Source of the DNA: Lachnospiraceae bacterium | GTDB taxonomy: Bacteria; Bacillota; Clostridia; Lachnospirales; Lachnospiraceae | DNA length: 64,000 bases | Reading direction: 5' to 3' | NCBI GenBank assembly: GCA_017540605.1 | Contig: JAFYAS010000060.1 | Span: forward strand, 1-64,000 | In this document: piece by piece, positions 44,446 to 53,224 of the stretch | Layout of the letters: every line of letters begins with the position of its first letter | Position numbering within the stretch: position 1 is the first letter of the stretch | Program-made: the position numbers and the translations under genes | The notes under the pieces: generated by a model | Seen by the model: only the letters and a program-made list of their open reading frames with translations | What the model was told of the DNA's origin: nothing | Databases searched by the model: none

Positions 44446-44461
44446 GCATGTTTTTTGATAG

Positions 44462-44500
44462 AATCGTATTGGGCGTAAGGGCGCCTGATACGATTTTTTT
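44462..44500 (+). terminator. Terminator between WYL gene and Dnd island
   Basis: A 14-bp stem, AATCGTATTGGGCG / CGCCTGATACGATT with two wobbles, and a TAAGGG loop are followed by T7. It insulates the Dnd operon from upstream transcription. The remainder of 44501-44678 shows nothing recognisable. Confidence 0.85.
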
Positions 44501-44678
44501 CATGTATCAGAGTTGAGTACAGACTTTTGGACAGCTCTTTATGCTATATTTTATTTATCGAAGATGTTTATCCGTCATTAATTGGAAGTAACAGAAAGTA
44601 TTTAAGAAAAAAGATGAACCTATGAAAGAGAAAAGTGGGTCAATTACAGGAGTGAAATCATCTAGAAAGATAGAAAAA

Positions 44679-44707
44679 TTGATAAAATGTTCCAAATATG
44701 ATATAAT
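44679..44707 (+). promoter_or_regulatory. Promoter of the Dnd restriction operon
   Basis: TTGATA (44679-44684) and TATAAT (44702-44707) are separated by 17 bp. Transcription would begin near 44714, fifty bases before the first gene of the island. Confidence 0.7.
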
Positions 44708-44763
44708 ATTATTTTGGATTATTGTATTCAAGTGGAATGTTTTGACGATATGAGGTGCTGTTT

Positions 44764-47388
44764 ATGACTATAGATAACGAAGTATTATATGAAAAATACA
44801 ATATAGATATCGAATTGTATAGAGGTATTCCTATAGACTTCAATGATCTTAGAATACGTACAGCGAATTGCCTAAAAAGAGCAGGTATTTTCGATTTAGA
44901 TAATCTATTGTCTATGTCGTATGACAAGCTATCTAGGATAAAAAGCCTTGGAATGTTAAGTTTAAATGATATTGAAACATATGTCAAGAAACTTGATTCA
45001 AAGGCTGAAGAATTGATAGAACAAATGGATATCTGTATAACATCCAAAATTAGGAGTCGAAGAGACTTGATTTATTCAGGAGAGTTTACAGAAGAACTTT
45101 ATGATGGAATTAGTGATTATGAGCAAAGAACTATAGATGAACTGAAGAGTGGATTCGAGCTTTTAGATCATGACTTGATTATTGCTTGTAGAGATAATCC
45201 TACATATGCATGTAACATTTCTGTTATGTTGAAGAGCTTTACTAAGCAGATAAAAAAGCATAAGGAACTGGACGAGTTATATGATTCTGTAAAAGGAAAG
45301 GTTAATAATCATCTTAAACCATATTTTGAAGTCTATCCTATGCGAGAGTCGTTAAGTGAAGAGTTTAAGATTTATTGTGAAGATGATAGTGTATTGCTTG
45401 GAACCTTATTTGATAAAGTGAAATCATCTGATATTTCGACACAGGAGAAGATAAAGTTTGTCAAGTGGACTTCTTATGATTTGAAAGAAGAGCTTACATC
45501 TTTTTTGGATGGGTTTTATGCACGTTCCTTGAATACAGAAAGAGTCCTTCATCTCAGAGCGAGAAAATGTACGCTGCAAGAGATAGGTGATGAATTAGGA
45601 ATTACAAGAGAGCGAGTTCGGCAGATTGAGAAAAAGGTTGTTCAGCCTTTTTGTAGATGGCAGAGGTATAAAAAATTTCTTCCCAGATTATCTGCTGAAT
45701 TTAATGGAGAAACTATACTTGAAGCTACAGAACTTCAAGAGTATTTTGGTGATACAACAGAGGTTTTGTTGTATTTATTGCAGTGTGCTGATGACGAGTT
45801 CTTTTCATATGATCGTGACACAGATACAGTAATAATTGTTGATGATGATATTACTGATTTTACTAGAGATTATGTAGAGAAAATGCCGGATGAATTAGAT
45901 GCAGCAATCATTGATGAATATAAAAACAAAGCGATAGATGAGTATGATATCCCTTTAGATATTTTTGAAAGAGAGATTGATAGGCAGTATAAGATTTCGG
46001 GTGCAATCTATCATAGAAAGAAGCTTTCTCTTGAGAAGATGTATCATATTGTTATGAAACGGTATTATCCTAATGGAATGAATGTATATGATGATACGGA
46101 GCTTGCACGCTTTCGATCTTTGGTAATTAATGAATTTGGAGATGTTTCACTTCCTGAGAAGAATAGGTCGATATCTGCTGCGATAGGAAGGACGTGTATA
46201 TTATGTGGGAGAGGTAAATATCGAGTAAAAGAAGATGTTACAATTCCTCACAAACTTGTGAAAGAGATTTGGGAATTCATAATGAAAAGTGATAGGAGGC
46301 TATTCTTTATGAATGAAATTTTCCTTGAGTTTGAAAAGGAACTCCGTGGTGAGGGGATAGATAATAGATTCTTCCTACAGGGTATTCTTCGTGAAGAATA
46401 TGAAAATGATCTTTTCTTTAGAAGGGATTATGTATCTAAGGATAGTGAAAATCTTTCAATGTATAGAGATATTCAGTTATTCATAAAGAAATCAGAATAT
46501 CCGGTTACAAAAGAACAAATTAGAGAAGCGTATCCTGGGATTACAGAAATAATGATTAGTATTGCTTTGGCTGATGATGACATAATCAACTTCTTTGGGT
46601 CATATATACATGGTACTAATCTTAATCTTTATGCAGATGATAAGAAATATATTGGTAATGTTGTTAGTGCAATCGTAAGTGATGGTATGCCTCATCATTG
46701 TGATGAGTTATTTTTAATAATGCAAAGTGGTAATCAGGATATGCTTAACAGGTTGGGGATTTTTTACCAATATAGTTTATTCAGTTTATTGCAGTATTTG
46801 TATAAAGATAAATACGAATTTGAAAGACCATATATTGCAGAAAAAGGTACTAATATAAATAAACCGATAGAGCTATTGCAAGAGTATGTATCAGCGAATG
46901 AAGTGTTTGAGATAACAGAGCTACAGGGATTAGCAAAAGAATATCATTATTTTGTTTATGATATTTTGAAATTCTTAAATGGGTGGAATGATACGCATTT
47001 ACTGATCAACAAAGATGAGATGGCGGCAATAGAATATATAGGTATTACATCGGATATTGCATATGAAGTCGAACAACAAATTCTTGAAGAAATAGATGAT
47101 AGTGCATTGATTACAAATTTAAAGTGTATATATAATTTGCCTTCTATATGCGTGCCGTGGAATGAATGGTTGATTTATAGTGTAATAAATAAGTGGGGAA
47201 AAGAACTGGAGGCTAACACAACATCAAATCAATTTAGATCATCATCCCCTGTTGTTTCCAGGATAGGAAGATTCAATAGGGAGGATTATGGAGACACTGA
47301 ATCTAGAGAAATGGTTCAGACAATAGATTTGAATGATATTGATGCTGTGGAGGATTATATAATGGAAGATTTTGATATTGAGTGGTGA
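44764..47388 (+). CDS. RNAP alpha-CTD/sigma-region-4-like protein
   Basis: The 874-residue protein is the first gene of the island. Residues 28-75 (RTANCLKRAGIFDLDNLLSM onward) resemble the helix-hairpin-helix of the RNA polymerase alpha C-terminal domain. Residues 257-300 (RKCTLQEIGDELGITRERVR, then QIEKKVV) match sigma-70 region 4 closely. The remaining 570 residues are unrecognised, with several winged-helix-like stretches. The ATG at 44764 is preferred because GAGG stands eight bases before it. It overlaps no other gene but directly precedes the helicase. It may recognise DNA for the restriction module rather than direct transcription. Confidence 0.6.
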   Translation: MTIDNEVLYEKYNIDIELYRGIPIDFNDLRIRTANCLKRAGIFDLDNLLSMSYDKLSRIKSLGMLSLNDIETYVKKLDSKAEELIEQMDICITSKIRSRRDLIYSGEFTEELYDGISDYEQRTIDELKSGFELLDHDLIIACRDNPTYACNISVMLKSFTKQIKKHKELDELYDSVKGKVNNHLKPYFEVYPMRESLSEEFKIYCEDDSVLLGTLFDKVKSSDISTQEKIKFVKWTSYDLKEELTSFLDGFYARSLNTERVLHLRARKCTLQEIGDELGITRERVRQIEKKVVQPFCRWQRYKKFLPRLSAEFNGETILEATELQEYFGDTTEVLLYLLQCADDEFFSYDRDTDTVIIVDDDITDFTRDYVEKMPDELDAAIIDEYKNKAIDEYDIPLDIFEREIDRQYKISGAIYHRKKLSLEKMYHIVMKRYYPNGMNVYDDTELARFRSLVINEFGDVSLPEKNRSISAAIGRTCILCGRGKYRVKEDVTIPHKLVKEIWEFIMKSDRRLFFMNEIFLEFEKELRGEGIDNRFFLQGILREEYENDLFFRRDYVSKDSENLSMYRDIQLFIKKSEYPVTKEQIREAYPGITEIMISIALADDDIINFFGSYIHGTNLNLYADDKKYIGNVVSAIVSDGMPHHCDELFLIMQSGNQDMLNRLGIFYQYSLFSLLQYLYKDKYEFERPYIAEKGTNINKPIELLQEYVSANEVFEITELQGLAKEYHYFVYDILKFLNGWNDTHLLINKDEMAAIEYIGITSDIAYEVEQQILEEIDDSALITNLKCIYNLPSICVPWNEWLIYSVINKWGKELEANTTSNQFRSSSPVVSRIGRFNREDYGDTESREMVQTIDLNDIDAVEDYIMEDFDIEW

Positions 47389-47393
47389 CGTGT

Positions 47394-49439
47394 ATGAATT
47401 ATAAAGATATAGATATAAAGAGAAGTTATATAAGTTGTGGAGAGGACGGTATAGCTGATGCTTTGATTGTACCGGCATTGAAATGTACGAATCATTATTA
47501 TAGAAGCGTTGGTTATTTTTCTTCGGGTGTATTTGATACTATTATGGATGGGATTCCTACATTTGTTAGGAATGGTGGTGACATTAAGATGATTGCTAGT
47601 CCCAAGCTGAATAACGAGGACATTGAGGCAATTAATCTTGGATATGAAGAAAAAGAGCGTGTTATTGGGAACGCATTTAGCAGAGAGTTCATAGAAGAAG
47701 TTGAGAATTTTGACGATTCAAGACTTGCGATGCTAGCAGAATTAATAGCTAGGGGGATATTAGATATAAGAATTGCAGTGACAAACACTCTTGGGGACTA
47801 TCATGATAAACTAGGAATTCTTGAAGATTTTGAGGGCAATAAAGTTGCCTTTTATGGTTCTGCGAATTCAAGTAAAAATGGGTATAGAGATAATTACGAT
47901 AAAATTCGTGTTGTGAAAAGCTGGATAGATGGACAGAAAGACAGTGTTGATGATGAAGTGGAAGAATTTGATTCATTGTGGAATGGTACGAACAAGTTTG
48001 TTGAAGTATATGAATATAAAGAGTCAGCAAGAAAGCATTTGCTTAAGGTTATGGAACGTAGGAGTACTTCAAAAAAGCAAGGCAATACGGGGATTAAGTT
48101 AAGAGATTATCAGGAAGAAGCGATTAAAGCGTGGGTTAATAATGATTACCATGGGTTCTACGTTATGGCTACAGGTACTGGTAAAACATGGACTGCGATA
48201 TATTCTGCAAAAAGGTTACTTGAAGAGCACTCTGCAACCGTAGTGATATGTGCCCCGTATAAGCACTTAGTGAAACAGTGGGCAGAAGATGTAAGAAAAG
48301 CATTTCCTGATGCTGTGCTTATAATGGTTTCGTCTGAGAATCCTTCATGGGACCAGAAGATAAGTCAGGCGATTATTAATAAAAGATATAATAAGGATGT
48401 TCAGATTATAATTATCTCAACAATAGTATCTTTTAATCTTGAGAGATTTACAAATGTTATAAGCAAAGATTCTTCGGATAAACTGTTGATTGTTGACGAA
48501 GCACATAGATTTACTAAAAGAAACGAGGATTTAAAATGTGATTACAAATATATGTTGGGATTGAGTGCTACACCATATAGCGGTCGAAGCGCAGCTTCCG
48601 GAAAGGAACTAATGAAGTATTTTGGTGGACAGGTGTTTGAGCTTCCTATAGAAGCAGCACTAGATAAGAAGTTTCTTGTTCCTTACTATTATAAACCGAT
48701 ATTTGTATATGCTACCGAAGAAGAGGAAGAACGATTCAGAAAGCAGTCGAGAATTATTGCTTCATATTTTAGAAACGGAAAGTGTATCGATCCTGAAAGC
48801 CTTGCAAAGACATTGAGAAATAGATTAAGGATTATTTCGATGGCACAAGCAAAGATTGATGGTATTGGTGATTTTGTTAATCAGATTGAGGAAAAAGACC
48901 ATGTAGTAGTTTATTGTGGAGATGGAAGACTATATGATGATACCGGAGAAGAAATAAGACATATCAGACAAGTAAAACGTGTTTTAAATGATATGGATTA
49001 TAAAGCGAGTCAGTTTACTGCACAAGAAAACATGACAGAAAGGATGGAACTGGTAGATGCTTTTAACAAAGGTGAGATATCTGCTTTGGCAGCCATTAGA
49101 TGTCTGGATGAAGGAATAAACATTCCATCAATAAGAAGCGCATTGATTCTTTCGAGTAATGATGATTACCGGGAATTTGTACAGAGAAGAGGACGTATTC
49201 TTAGGCTTTATAATGACAAAGAAAGTGCAGTTATTTATGATGTTGTTGTGCTACCGTCTGATGATATGACAGAATGGGCAAAGATTGAACTTAGGCGTTA
49301 TAGAGAATATGCTAAATTGTCTATAAACTATGATGAAACGATGGATGAGTTAGATAGTCTTTTGATACAATATGGTTTGTCAGAAGAAGACGTGGATGTA
49401 TACGACTATGAAGAAATGGAGGATGAGATTGATGAGTGA
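47394..49439 (+). CDS. Dnd-linked restriction protein: PLD nuclease plus SF2 helicase
   Basis: The 681-residue protein joins a phospholipase-D-type nuclease (YHDKLGIL, then FYGSANSSKNG, the His-Lys and Asn-Ser elements of an HKD site) to a superfamily 2 helicase. The helicase has MATGTGKTWTAIYSAKRLL, LLIVDEAHRF, LGLSATPYSGR and a C-terminal FVQRRGRILRLY. This matches the helicase-like family annotated as a restriction enzyme of DNA phosphorothioation systems. It likely cuts DNA lacking sulfur modification. The start at 47394 lies just after the previous stop. It is followed, with overlap, by a 55-residue gene. Confidence 0.8.
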   Translation: MNYKDIDIKRSYISCGEDGIADALIVPALKCTNHYYRSVGYFSSGVFDTIMDGIPTFVRNGGDIKMIASPKLNNEDIEAINLGYEEKERVIGNAFSREFIEEVENFDDSRLAMLAELIARGILDIRIAVTNTLGDYHDKLGILEDFEGNKVAFYGSANSSKNGYRDNYDKIRVVKSWIDGQKDSVDDEVEEFDSLWNGTNKFVEVYEYKESARKHLLKVMERRSTSKKQGNTGIKLRDYQEEAIKAWVNNDYHGFYVMATGTGKTWTAIYSAKRLLEEHSATVVICAPYKHLVKQWAEDVRKAFPDAVLIMVSSENPSWDQKISQAIINKRYNKDVQIIIISTIVSFNLERFTNVISKDSSDKLLIVDEAHRFTKRNEDLKCDYKYMLGLSATPYSGRSAASGKELMKYFGGQVFELPIEAALDKKFLVPYYYKPIFVYATEEEEERFRKQSRIIASYFRNGKCIDPESLAKTLRNRLRIISMAQAKIDGIGDFVNQIEEKDHVVVYCGDGRLYDDTGEEIRHIRQVKRVLNDMDYKASQFTAQENMTERMELVDAFNKGEISALAAIRCLDEGINIPSIRSALILSSNDDYREFVQRRGRILRLYNDKESAVIYDVVVLPSDDMTEWAKIELRRYREYAKLSINYDETMDELDSLLIQYGLSEEDVDVYDYEEMEDEIDE

Positions 49440-49599
49440 CGAACAGATTAAAGAACATATGATAGAGTTTATCAAAGAGAAAGAAAGAGATGTAGTAAAT
49501 GATAAACTTAGAGGTTCAAGCGGCGACAATAAATCTAAGTCGGATATAGTTAATTCGATTTTGTCTGAATTAGATAAGGAGGTGCCTGATGAGAATTAG
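49432..49599 (+). CDS. Small charged protein in the Dnd restriction operon
   Basis: The ATG at 49432 lies within the end of the helicase gene (8-base overlap), and the frame ends inside the next gene, giving 55 residues. The product is highly charged (EHMIEFIKEKERDVVNDKLR). No family is recognised. The overlaps on both sides argue that it is a real, translationally coupled component. Confidence 0.55.
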   Translation: MSDEQIKEHMIEFIKEKERDVVNDKLRGSSGDNKSKSDIVNSILSELDKEVPDEN

Positions 49600-51559
49600 T
49601 AAGATTGAGTTTGAAAATTTTAGGAATTTTAAAGGGCATGGAGAGATTAAATGCTCTACCGATGGGAAAGTAACCATTATTTATGGTAAAAATGGAGATG
49701 GCAAAACTACTTTGCACCAACTCTTTCAGTGGGTGTTTTATGGTGCTGTTCACTTTAACAAGACAACTTCAGATACTTTGTATAATTTGAGCTTTGAGAG
49801 TGAACAGGCGTATAATTCTACATTTCAAGTAATGGGTCGAATAGATTTTGATCACATGAATGAGAAATATTCTATTACTCGAACAATTACTTATCGCAAG
49901 GAATTAGATTCATCATCTATTATCAATGAAGAGTTGGAACTTAATCATTTGGATTTGGACGATAATTGGAAGAGAATTGATCGCCCGCAGGAGACCATAG
50001 AGAAGTTGCTTCCATCAGGATTATCAGAATACTTTTTCTTTGACGGAGAGAATATGATAGCAGATCTCAGAGTAAAGGGAAGAGATTCTGCAAAAAATCT
50101 TCGCAAGGCATTGTATTCTATTTTTGATTTAGATATTTTAGAGTCAGCGCTTGGACATATCGGAAATACTGACTTGAAAACTACAGTCCTTGGTAAGCTT
50201 TATTTGAGCAAAGGGACTATTACAAGTGGAAGTGACATTAATGCAACTAAGACAAATATAGAAAATGCGCAGAACAAGATTGAAGAATATGAGCGTATTA
50301 TTAGCGAAGATGAAGCAGAAAAGAATGCAAAAAAGGAATTAATCTCCAGTATTTCTGAGCAAATTGGTTCAACCAAATCAAAAGAAGAATATGAGAAAGA
50401 GCGAAGAGGATTGATTAAGCAGCGTGATGCATTTCTTTCTAATATTGATTCAGAGATGTCTCAGTTTGGCGATATGATAATAAGCGATTTTCCGCAACTT
50501 TTAATATCGAAAGCTGTAGAGGATGCAAAGAAACGTATTCATTTAAAGGTAGAAGACAGCAAACTTCCACAGGGACTTGATAAAAGACTCATTTTCTATC
50601 TTACGCGTTTGTCTACATCAAAGTGTATTTGCGGAAGGGACTTGACAGAGGAGCATAAGGAGCACATAAAGAGTTTTCTTGATATGATGCCACCAAACAA
50701 TTATGACAGTATGTATATTAATTTTTCTGCACAGGCTAAGCAATGGGGCAAGGGGTATAGCAGAGAAAAAATAGAAAGTTTTATCAAACGTGTTATAGAT
50801 AATCAAGAATATGCTAATTCGTGTGATGTAAAGATTAGAGAATTAGATGAAGATGAAAAGAACAGTAAAGATATAGAAGATCTTATTGTAGACAGGAAGA
50901 ATGCTGAGAATAGGGTTGCTGAACTTGAGGATGACTTAATCAGGGCAAACGGTGAACTTGATAAATATAAGATGTTCTTGAAAAAAGAAATGAAGAGGTT
51001 TGATAGTCTTACTGAGCAAACGAAAATTAATCAGGTAGCGAAGAGAAAAATTGATATCATGAATGCTGTTCGGGATTATTTTAAGGATTGCTTAGAGGAT
51101 GAATCGGAAAAATATAGTAAACTTCTTCAGGATAATATTCAGTCTCTTCTTAATATGATGCTTACAAGTAAGAGAACAGTATCAGTCAGCCCGCAATTTG
51201 CTGTAAGGGTAGTTGACAGTTATAAGGATGAGTCTAAGTCAGAGGGGCAATTTGCTGTAGTCTCATTTGCATATATTGGAGGAATATTAAAACTTGTTTC
51301 CGATGTTGAGAATCTTAGTGGCAAGGAATATCCTTTGGTTTTAGATGGTCCGTTTTCAAAATTGGATGCAGATCAAAGGCAGAATGTAATTGATTGCATA
51401 CCAAAGTTTGCACCACAGGTCATTCTCTTTTCTAAGGATAGTCTTCAGGACTATTTTGATGCCGATACTATAGGACGAGTTTATACAATACAGAGCAATG
51501 AAGAGAAGAACATTGCCTCGGTAAAGGAGGGATTTACATGGACTTCAGATCAGATGTAG
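49589..51559 (+). CDS. DndD-like SMC/Rad50-type ATPase (restriction module)
   Basis: The 656-residue protein is an SMC-like ATPase with Walker A IYGKNGDGKTT (31-41), a long coiled coil, a central Cys pair (KCICGRDL) in the place of a zinc hook, and Walker B YPLVLDGPFSKLDADQR. The stretch SGLSEYFFFDGENMIADL is nearly the same as SGLSNFFFFDGEKIAEL in the DndD encoded at 54786, so the two are paralogs. It overlaps both neighbours. In this operon it probably powers or positions the restriction machinery, not sulfur transfer. Confidence 0.75.
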   Translation: MRISKIEFENFRNFKGHGEIKCSTDGKVTIIYGKNGDGKTTLHQLFQWVFYGAVHFNKTTSDTLYNLSFESEQAYNSTFQVMGRIDFDHMNEKYSITRTITYRKELDSSSIINEELELNHLDLDDNWKRIDRPQETIEKLLPSGLSEYFFFDGENMIADLRVKGRDSAKNLRKALYSIFDLDILESALGHIGNTDLKTTVLGKLYLSKGTITSGSDINATKTNIENAQNKIEEYERIISEDEAEKNAKKELISSISEQIGSTKSKEEYEKERRGLIKQRDAFLSNIDSEMSQFGDMIISDFPQLLISKAVEDAKKRIHLKVEDSKLPQGLDKRLIFYLTRLSTSKCICGRDLTEEHKEHIKSFLDMMPPNNYDSMYINFSAQAKQWGKGYSREKIESFIKRVIDNQEYANSCDVKIRELDEDEKNSKDIEDLIVDRKNAENRVAELEDDLIRANGELDKYKMFLKKEMKRFDSLTEQTKINQVAKRKIDIMNAVRDYFKDCLEDESEKYSKLLQDNIQSLLNMMLTSKRTVSVSPQFAVRVVDSYKDESKSEGQFAVVSFAYIGGILKLVSDVENLSGKEYPLVLDGPFSKLDADQRQNVIDCIPKFAPQVILFSKDSLQDYFDADTIGRVYTIQSNEEKNIASVKEGFTWTSDQM

Positions 51560-52071
51560 TTTTAAAGGGAGCTGCGTGGGATAATACAATCAAGGATTTA
51601 GGTAAAATTTTTAATACACGAACTAATTTTAGCATATATTTATTAGCCATGTCGATTGGTATTATGTATGATCAACGAATAGATAAGCTTGACGAGACTG
51701 AAGAGAGCGAACCTCATAATGTACCAAGAACTGTTTTGTCTTCTCAAAATATGGATGGTAGAATAGATTTTATGTTTCAGGCAGCAATTCTGACATCGCA
51801 GACTATTGATTTTAATGAGGATAAACGTTTACAACTTGCTTTTGGAGACAATGATGATAGTTTTAAGAAAATGGAGTTTCTAACAGAGTTTGCTAATTTT
51901 GGTGCTACCAAGTTAGCAGAGAAAATTGGCACATCAAATCTTGAGTCAATGGAAAATATAAAGAATTTTCTTGTTAGTACATTAGAAGGTAGAAACTTCG
52001 ATATAGACGCTCTATCTGAGGAAGATTTACTGGATGATTGGATGCCAGATTTCACAGGTGAATTAAACTAA
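51538..52071 (+). CDS. DndE-like protein (restriction module)
   Basis: The 177-residue protein starts at ATG 51538 after AAAGGAGGGA, inside the end of the DndD-like gene. Its N-terminus (WDNTIKDLGKIFNTRTNFSI, then YLLAMSIGIMYDQ) follows the DndE pattern of a helix, Lys/Thr turn and a second helix, but it lacks the strongly basic surface of the DndE at 56720. The order DndD-like then DndE-like mirrors dndD-dndE. The relation to DndE is weak by sequence and is partly inferred from position. Confidence 0.5.
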   Translation: MDFRSDVVLKGAAWDNTIKDLGKIFNTRTNFSIYLLAMSIGIMYDQRIDKLDETEESEPHNVPRTVLSSQNMDGRIDFMFQAAILTSQTIDFNEDKRLQLAFGDNDDSFKKMEFLTEFANFGATKLAEKIGTSNLESMENIKNFLVSTLEGRNFDIDALSEEDLLDDWMPDFTGELN

Positions 52072-52088
52072 TGATTGACATATGAATC

Positions 52089-52134
52089 AAAAAGCGATAT
52101 ACTTAAGTAGACTACTTAAGTATATCGCTTTTTT
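52089..52134 (+). terminator. Perfect 22-bp hairpin between restriction and modification genes
   Basis: Positions 52089-52110 and 52112-52133 are perfect inverted repeats of 22 bp around a single base; the arm centre is GATATACTTAAGTAG and the 3' end is a T6 run. It lies 12 bases before the dndB start and 17 bases after the previous stop. It should terminate transcription efficiently from the + side, and its A-tract would serve the other strand too. It could also be a protein binding site. Confidence 0.85.
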
Positions 52135-52144
52135 GGAGGGTATT

Positions 52145-53209
52145 ATGGATTTTGTATATAAATTTCCTGTTGTTAAGGGTATTCAGGCTGATAGAGTGTA
52201 CTATATAGCAATGGTACCTCTGAAGATGCTTTCCAGACTATTTCCGGGAGAAGATGAATATGTTCCGCCGGAGTATAGAGCACAGAGAAGATTAAATGAG
52301 AGCAGAATACCTGTAATCAGCAAGTATATATTAGAGAATAGAAAGAACTATGTTTTTTCGGCGCTGGCTGCTTCGATTGATGGTGAGTTTGAGTTCAAGG
52401 CAGGAGATGTATCTGGAGAAGTAGGGGTACTTGAGGTGTCTATGGATGCCCGTTTCCTTCTTAATGACGGACAGCATAGGAAGGCGGCAATCATTGATGC
52501 TTTAAGAGAAGATGATACTTTAGGAGAAGAAACAATATCTGTAGTATTTTATGAAGACAAGGGTCTATCAAGAAGTCAACAGATATTCACTGACTTAAAT
52601 AAGCACGCAGTAAAAACCTCTAATTCGATATCAGAATTATATGATTCGAGGGACCCGCTTGCTGTAATGACCAGAAAAGTAATATCCAATATTGAATTTT
52701 TTGATAGGTATACAGATAAAGAGAAAGATAATCTAGGTAAATATGCTTCTAACCTCTTTACGCTCAATACATTCTATAATGCAAACAAAAGAATGATTGG
52801 GAAGAAGAAAGTTGACGATGAAACGGAGCGGTTTGCTACTATGTATTGGAAGTGCGTCGCAAGCTATGTGAAACCGTGGTTTGAATTATCTACGTCTCAG
52901 ATTACCAAGTTGGATCTGAGAGAGAAATATATTGTGACACAGGGTGTTGTGATTAAGGCGTTTGGGCAGATTGGTAAAATATTCTATGATGATAAAAAAC
53001 TTGATATGAATGGTAAGTTACAAGGACTTATGGATATTAATTGGAGAAGAAACGCATCTATTTGGATTAAAAGAGCTATACGCCCTGATGGAAGAATGAT
53101 TGCAAATGAGAAAGCGGTTAGATTGATCGCAAATTGTATTAAAGAGCAACTCGGAATTCCACTTGATGAAGATGATATGCAAATAGAGAGTGATTTTAAG
53201 AATAATTAA
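52145..53209 (+). CDS. dndB: DndB, regulator of DNA phosphorothioation
   Basis: The 354-residue protein carries the DGQHR motif that names the DGQHR domain (LLNDGQHRKAAI, residues 106-116). DndB is a regulator that limits the level or placement of phosphorothioate modification and can act as a transcriptional repressor. I start it at ATG 52145 after GGAGGG; the longer frame from 52082 would translate through a perfect hairpin terminator. dndC follows after 15 bases. Confidence 0.88.
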   Translation: MDFVYKFPVVKGIQADRVYYIAMVPLKMLSRLFPGEDEYVPPEYRAQRRLNESRIPVISKYILENRKNYVFSALAASIDGEFEFKAGDVSGEVGVLEVSMDARFLLNDGQHRKAAIIDALREDDTLGEETISVVFYEDKGLSRSQQIFTDLNKHAVKTSNSISELYDSRDPLAVMTRKVISNIEFFDRYTDKEKDNLGKYASNLFTLNTFYNANKRMIGKKKVDDETERFATMYWKCVASYVKPWFELSTSQITKLDLREKYIVTQGVVIKAFGQIGKIFYDDKKLDMNGKLQGLMDINWRRNASIWIKRAIRPDGRMIANEKAVRLIANCIKEQLGIPLDEDDMQIESDFKNN

Positions 53210-53224
53210 CTGGAGGATTGTTTG

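Noticed and set aside
52082-52144. Longer N-terminus for DndB from the ATG at 52082
   Set aside because: It would be translated from a perfect 22-bp hairpin terminator; ATG 52145 follows GGAGGG and gives the usual DndB start.
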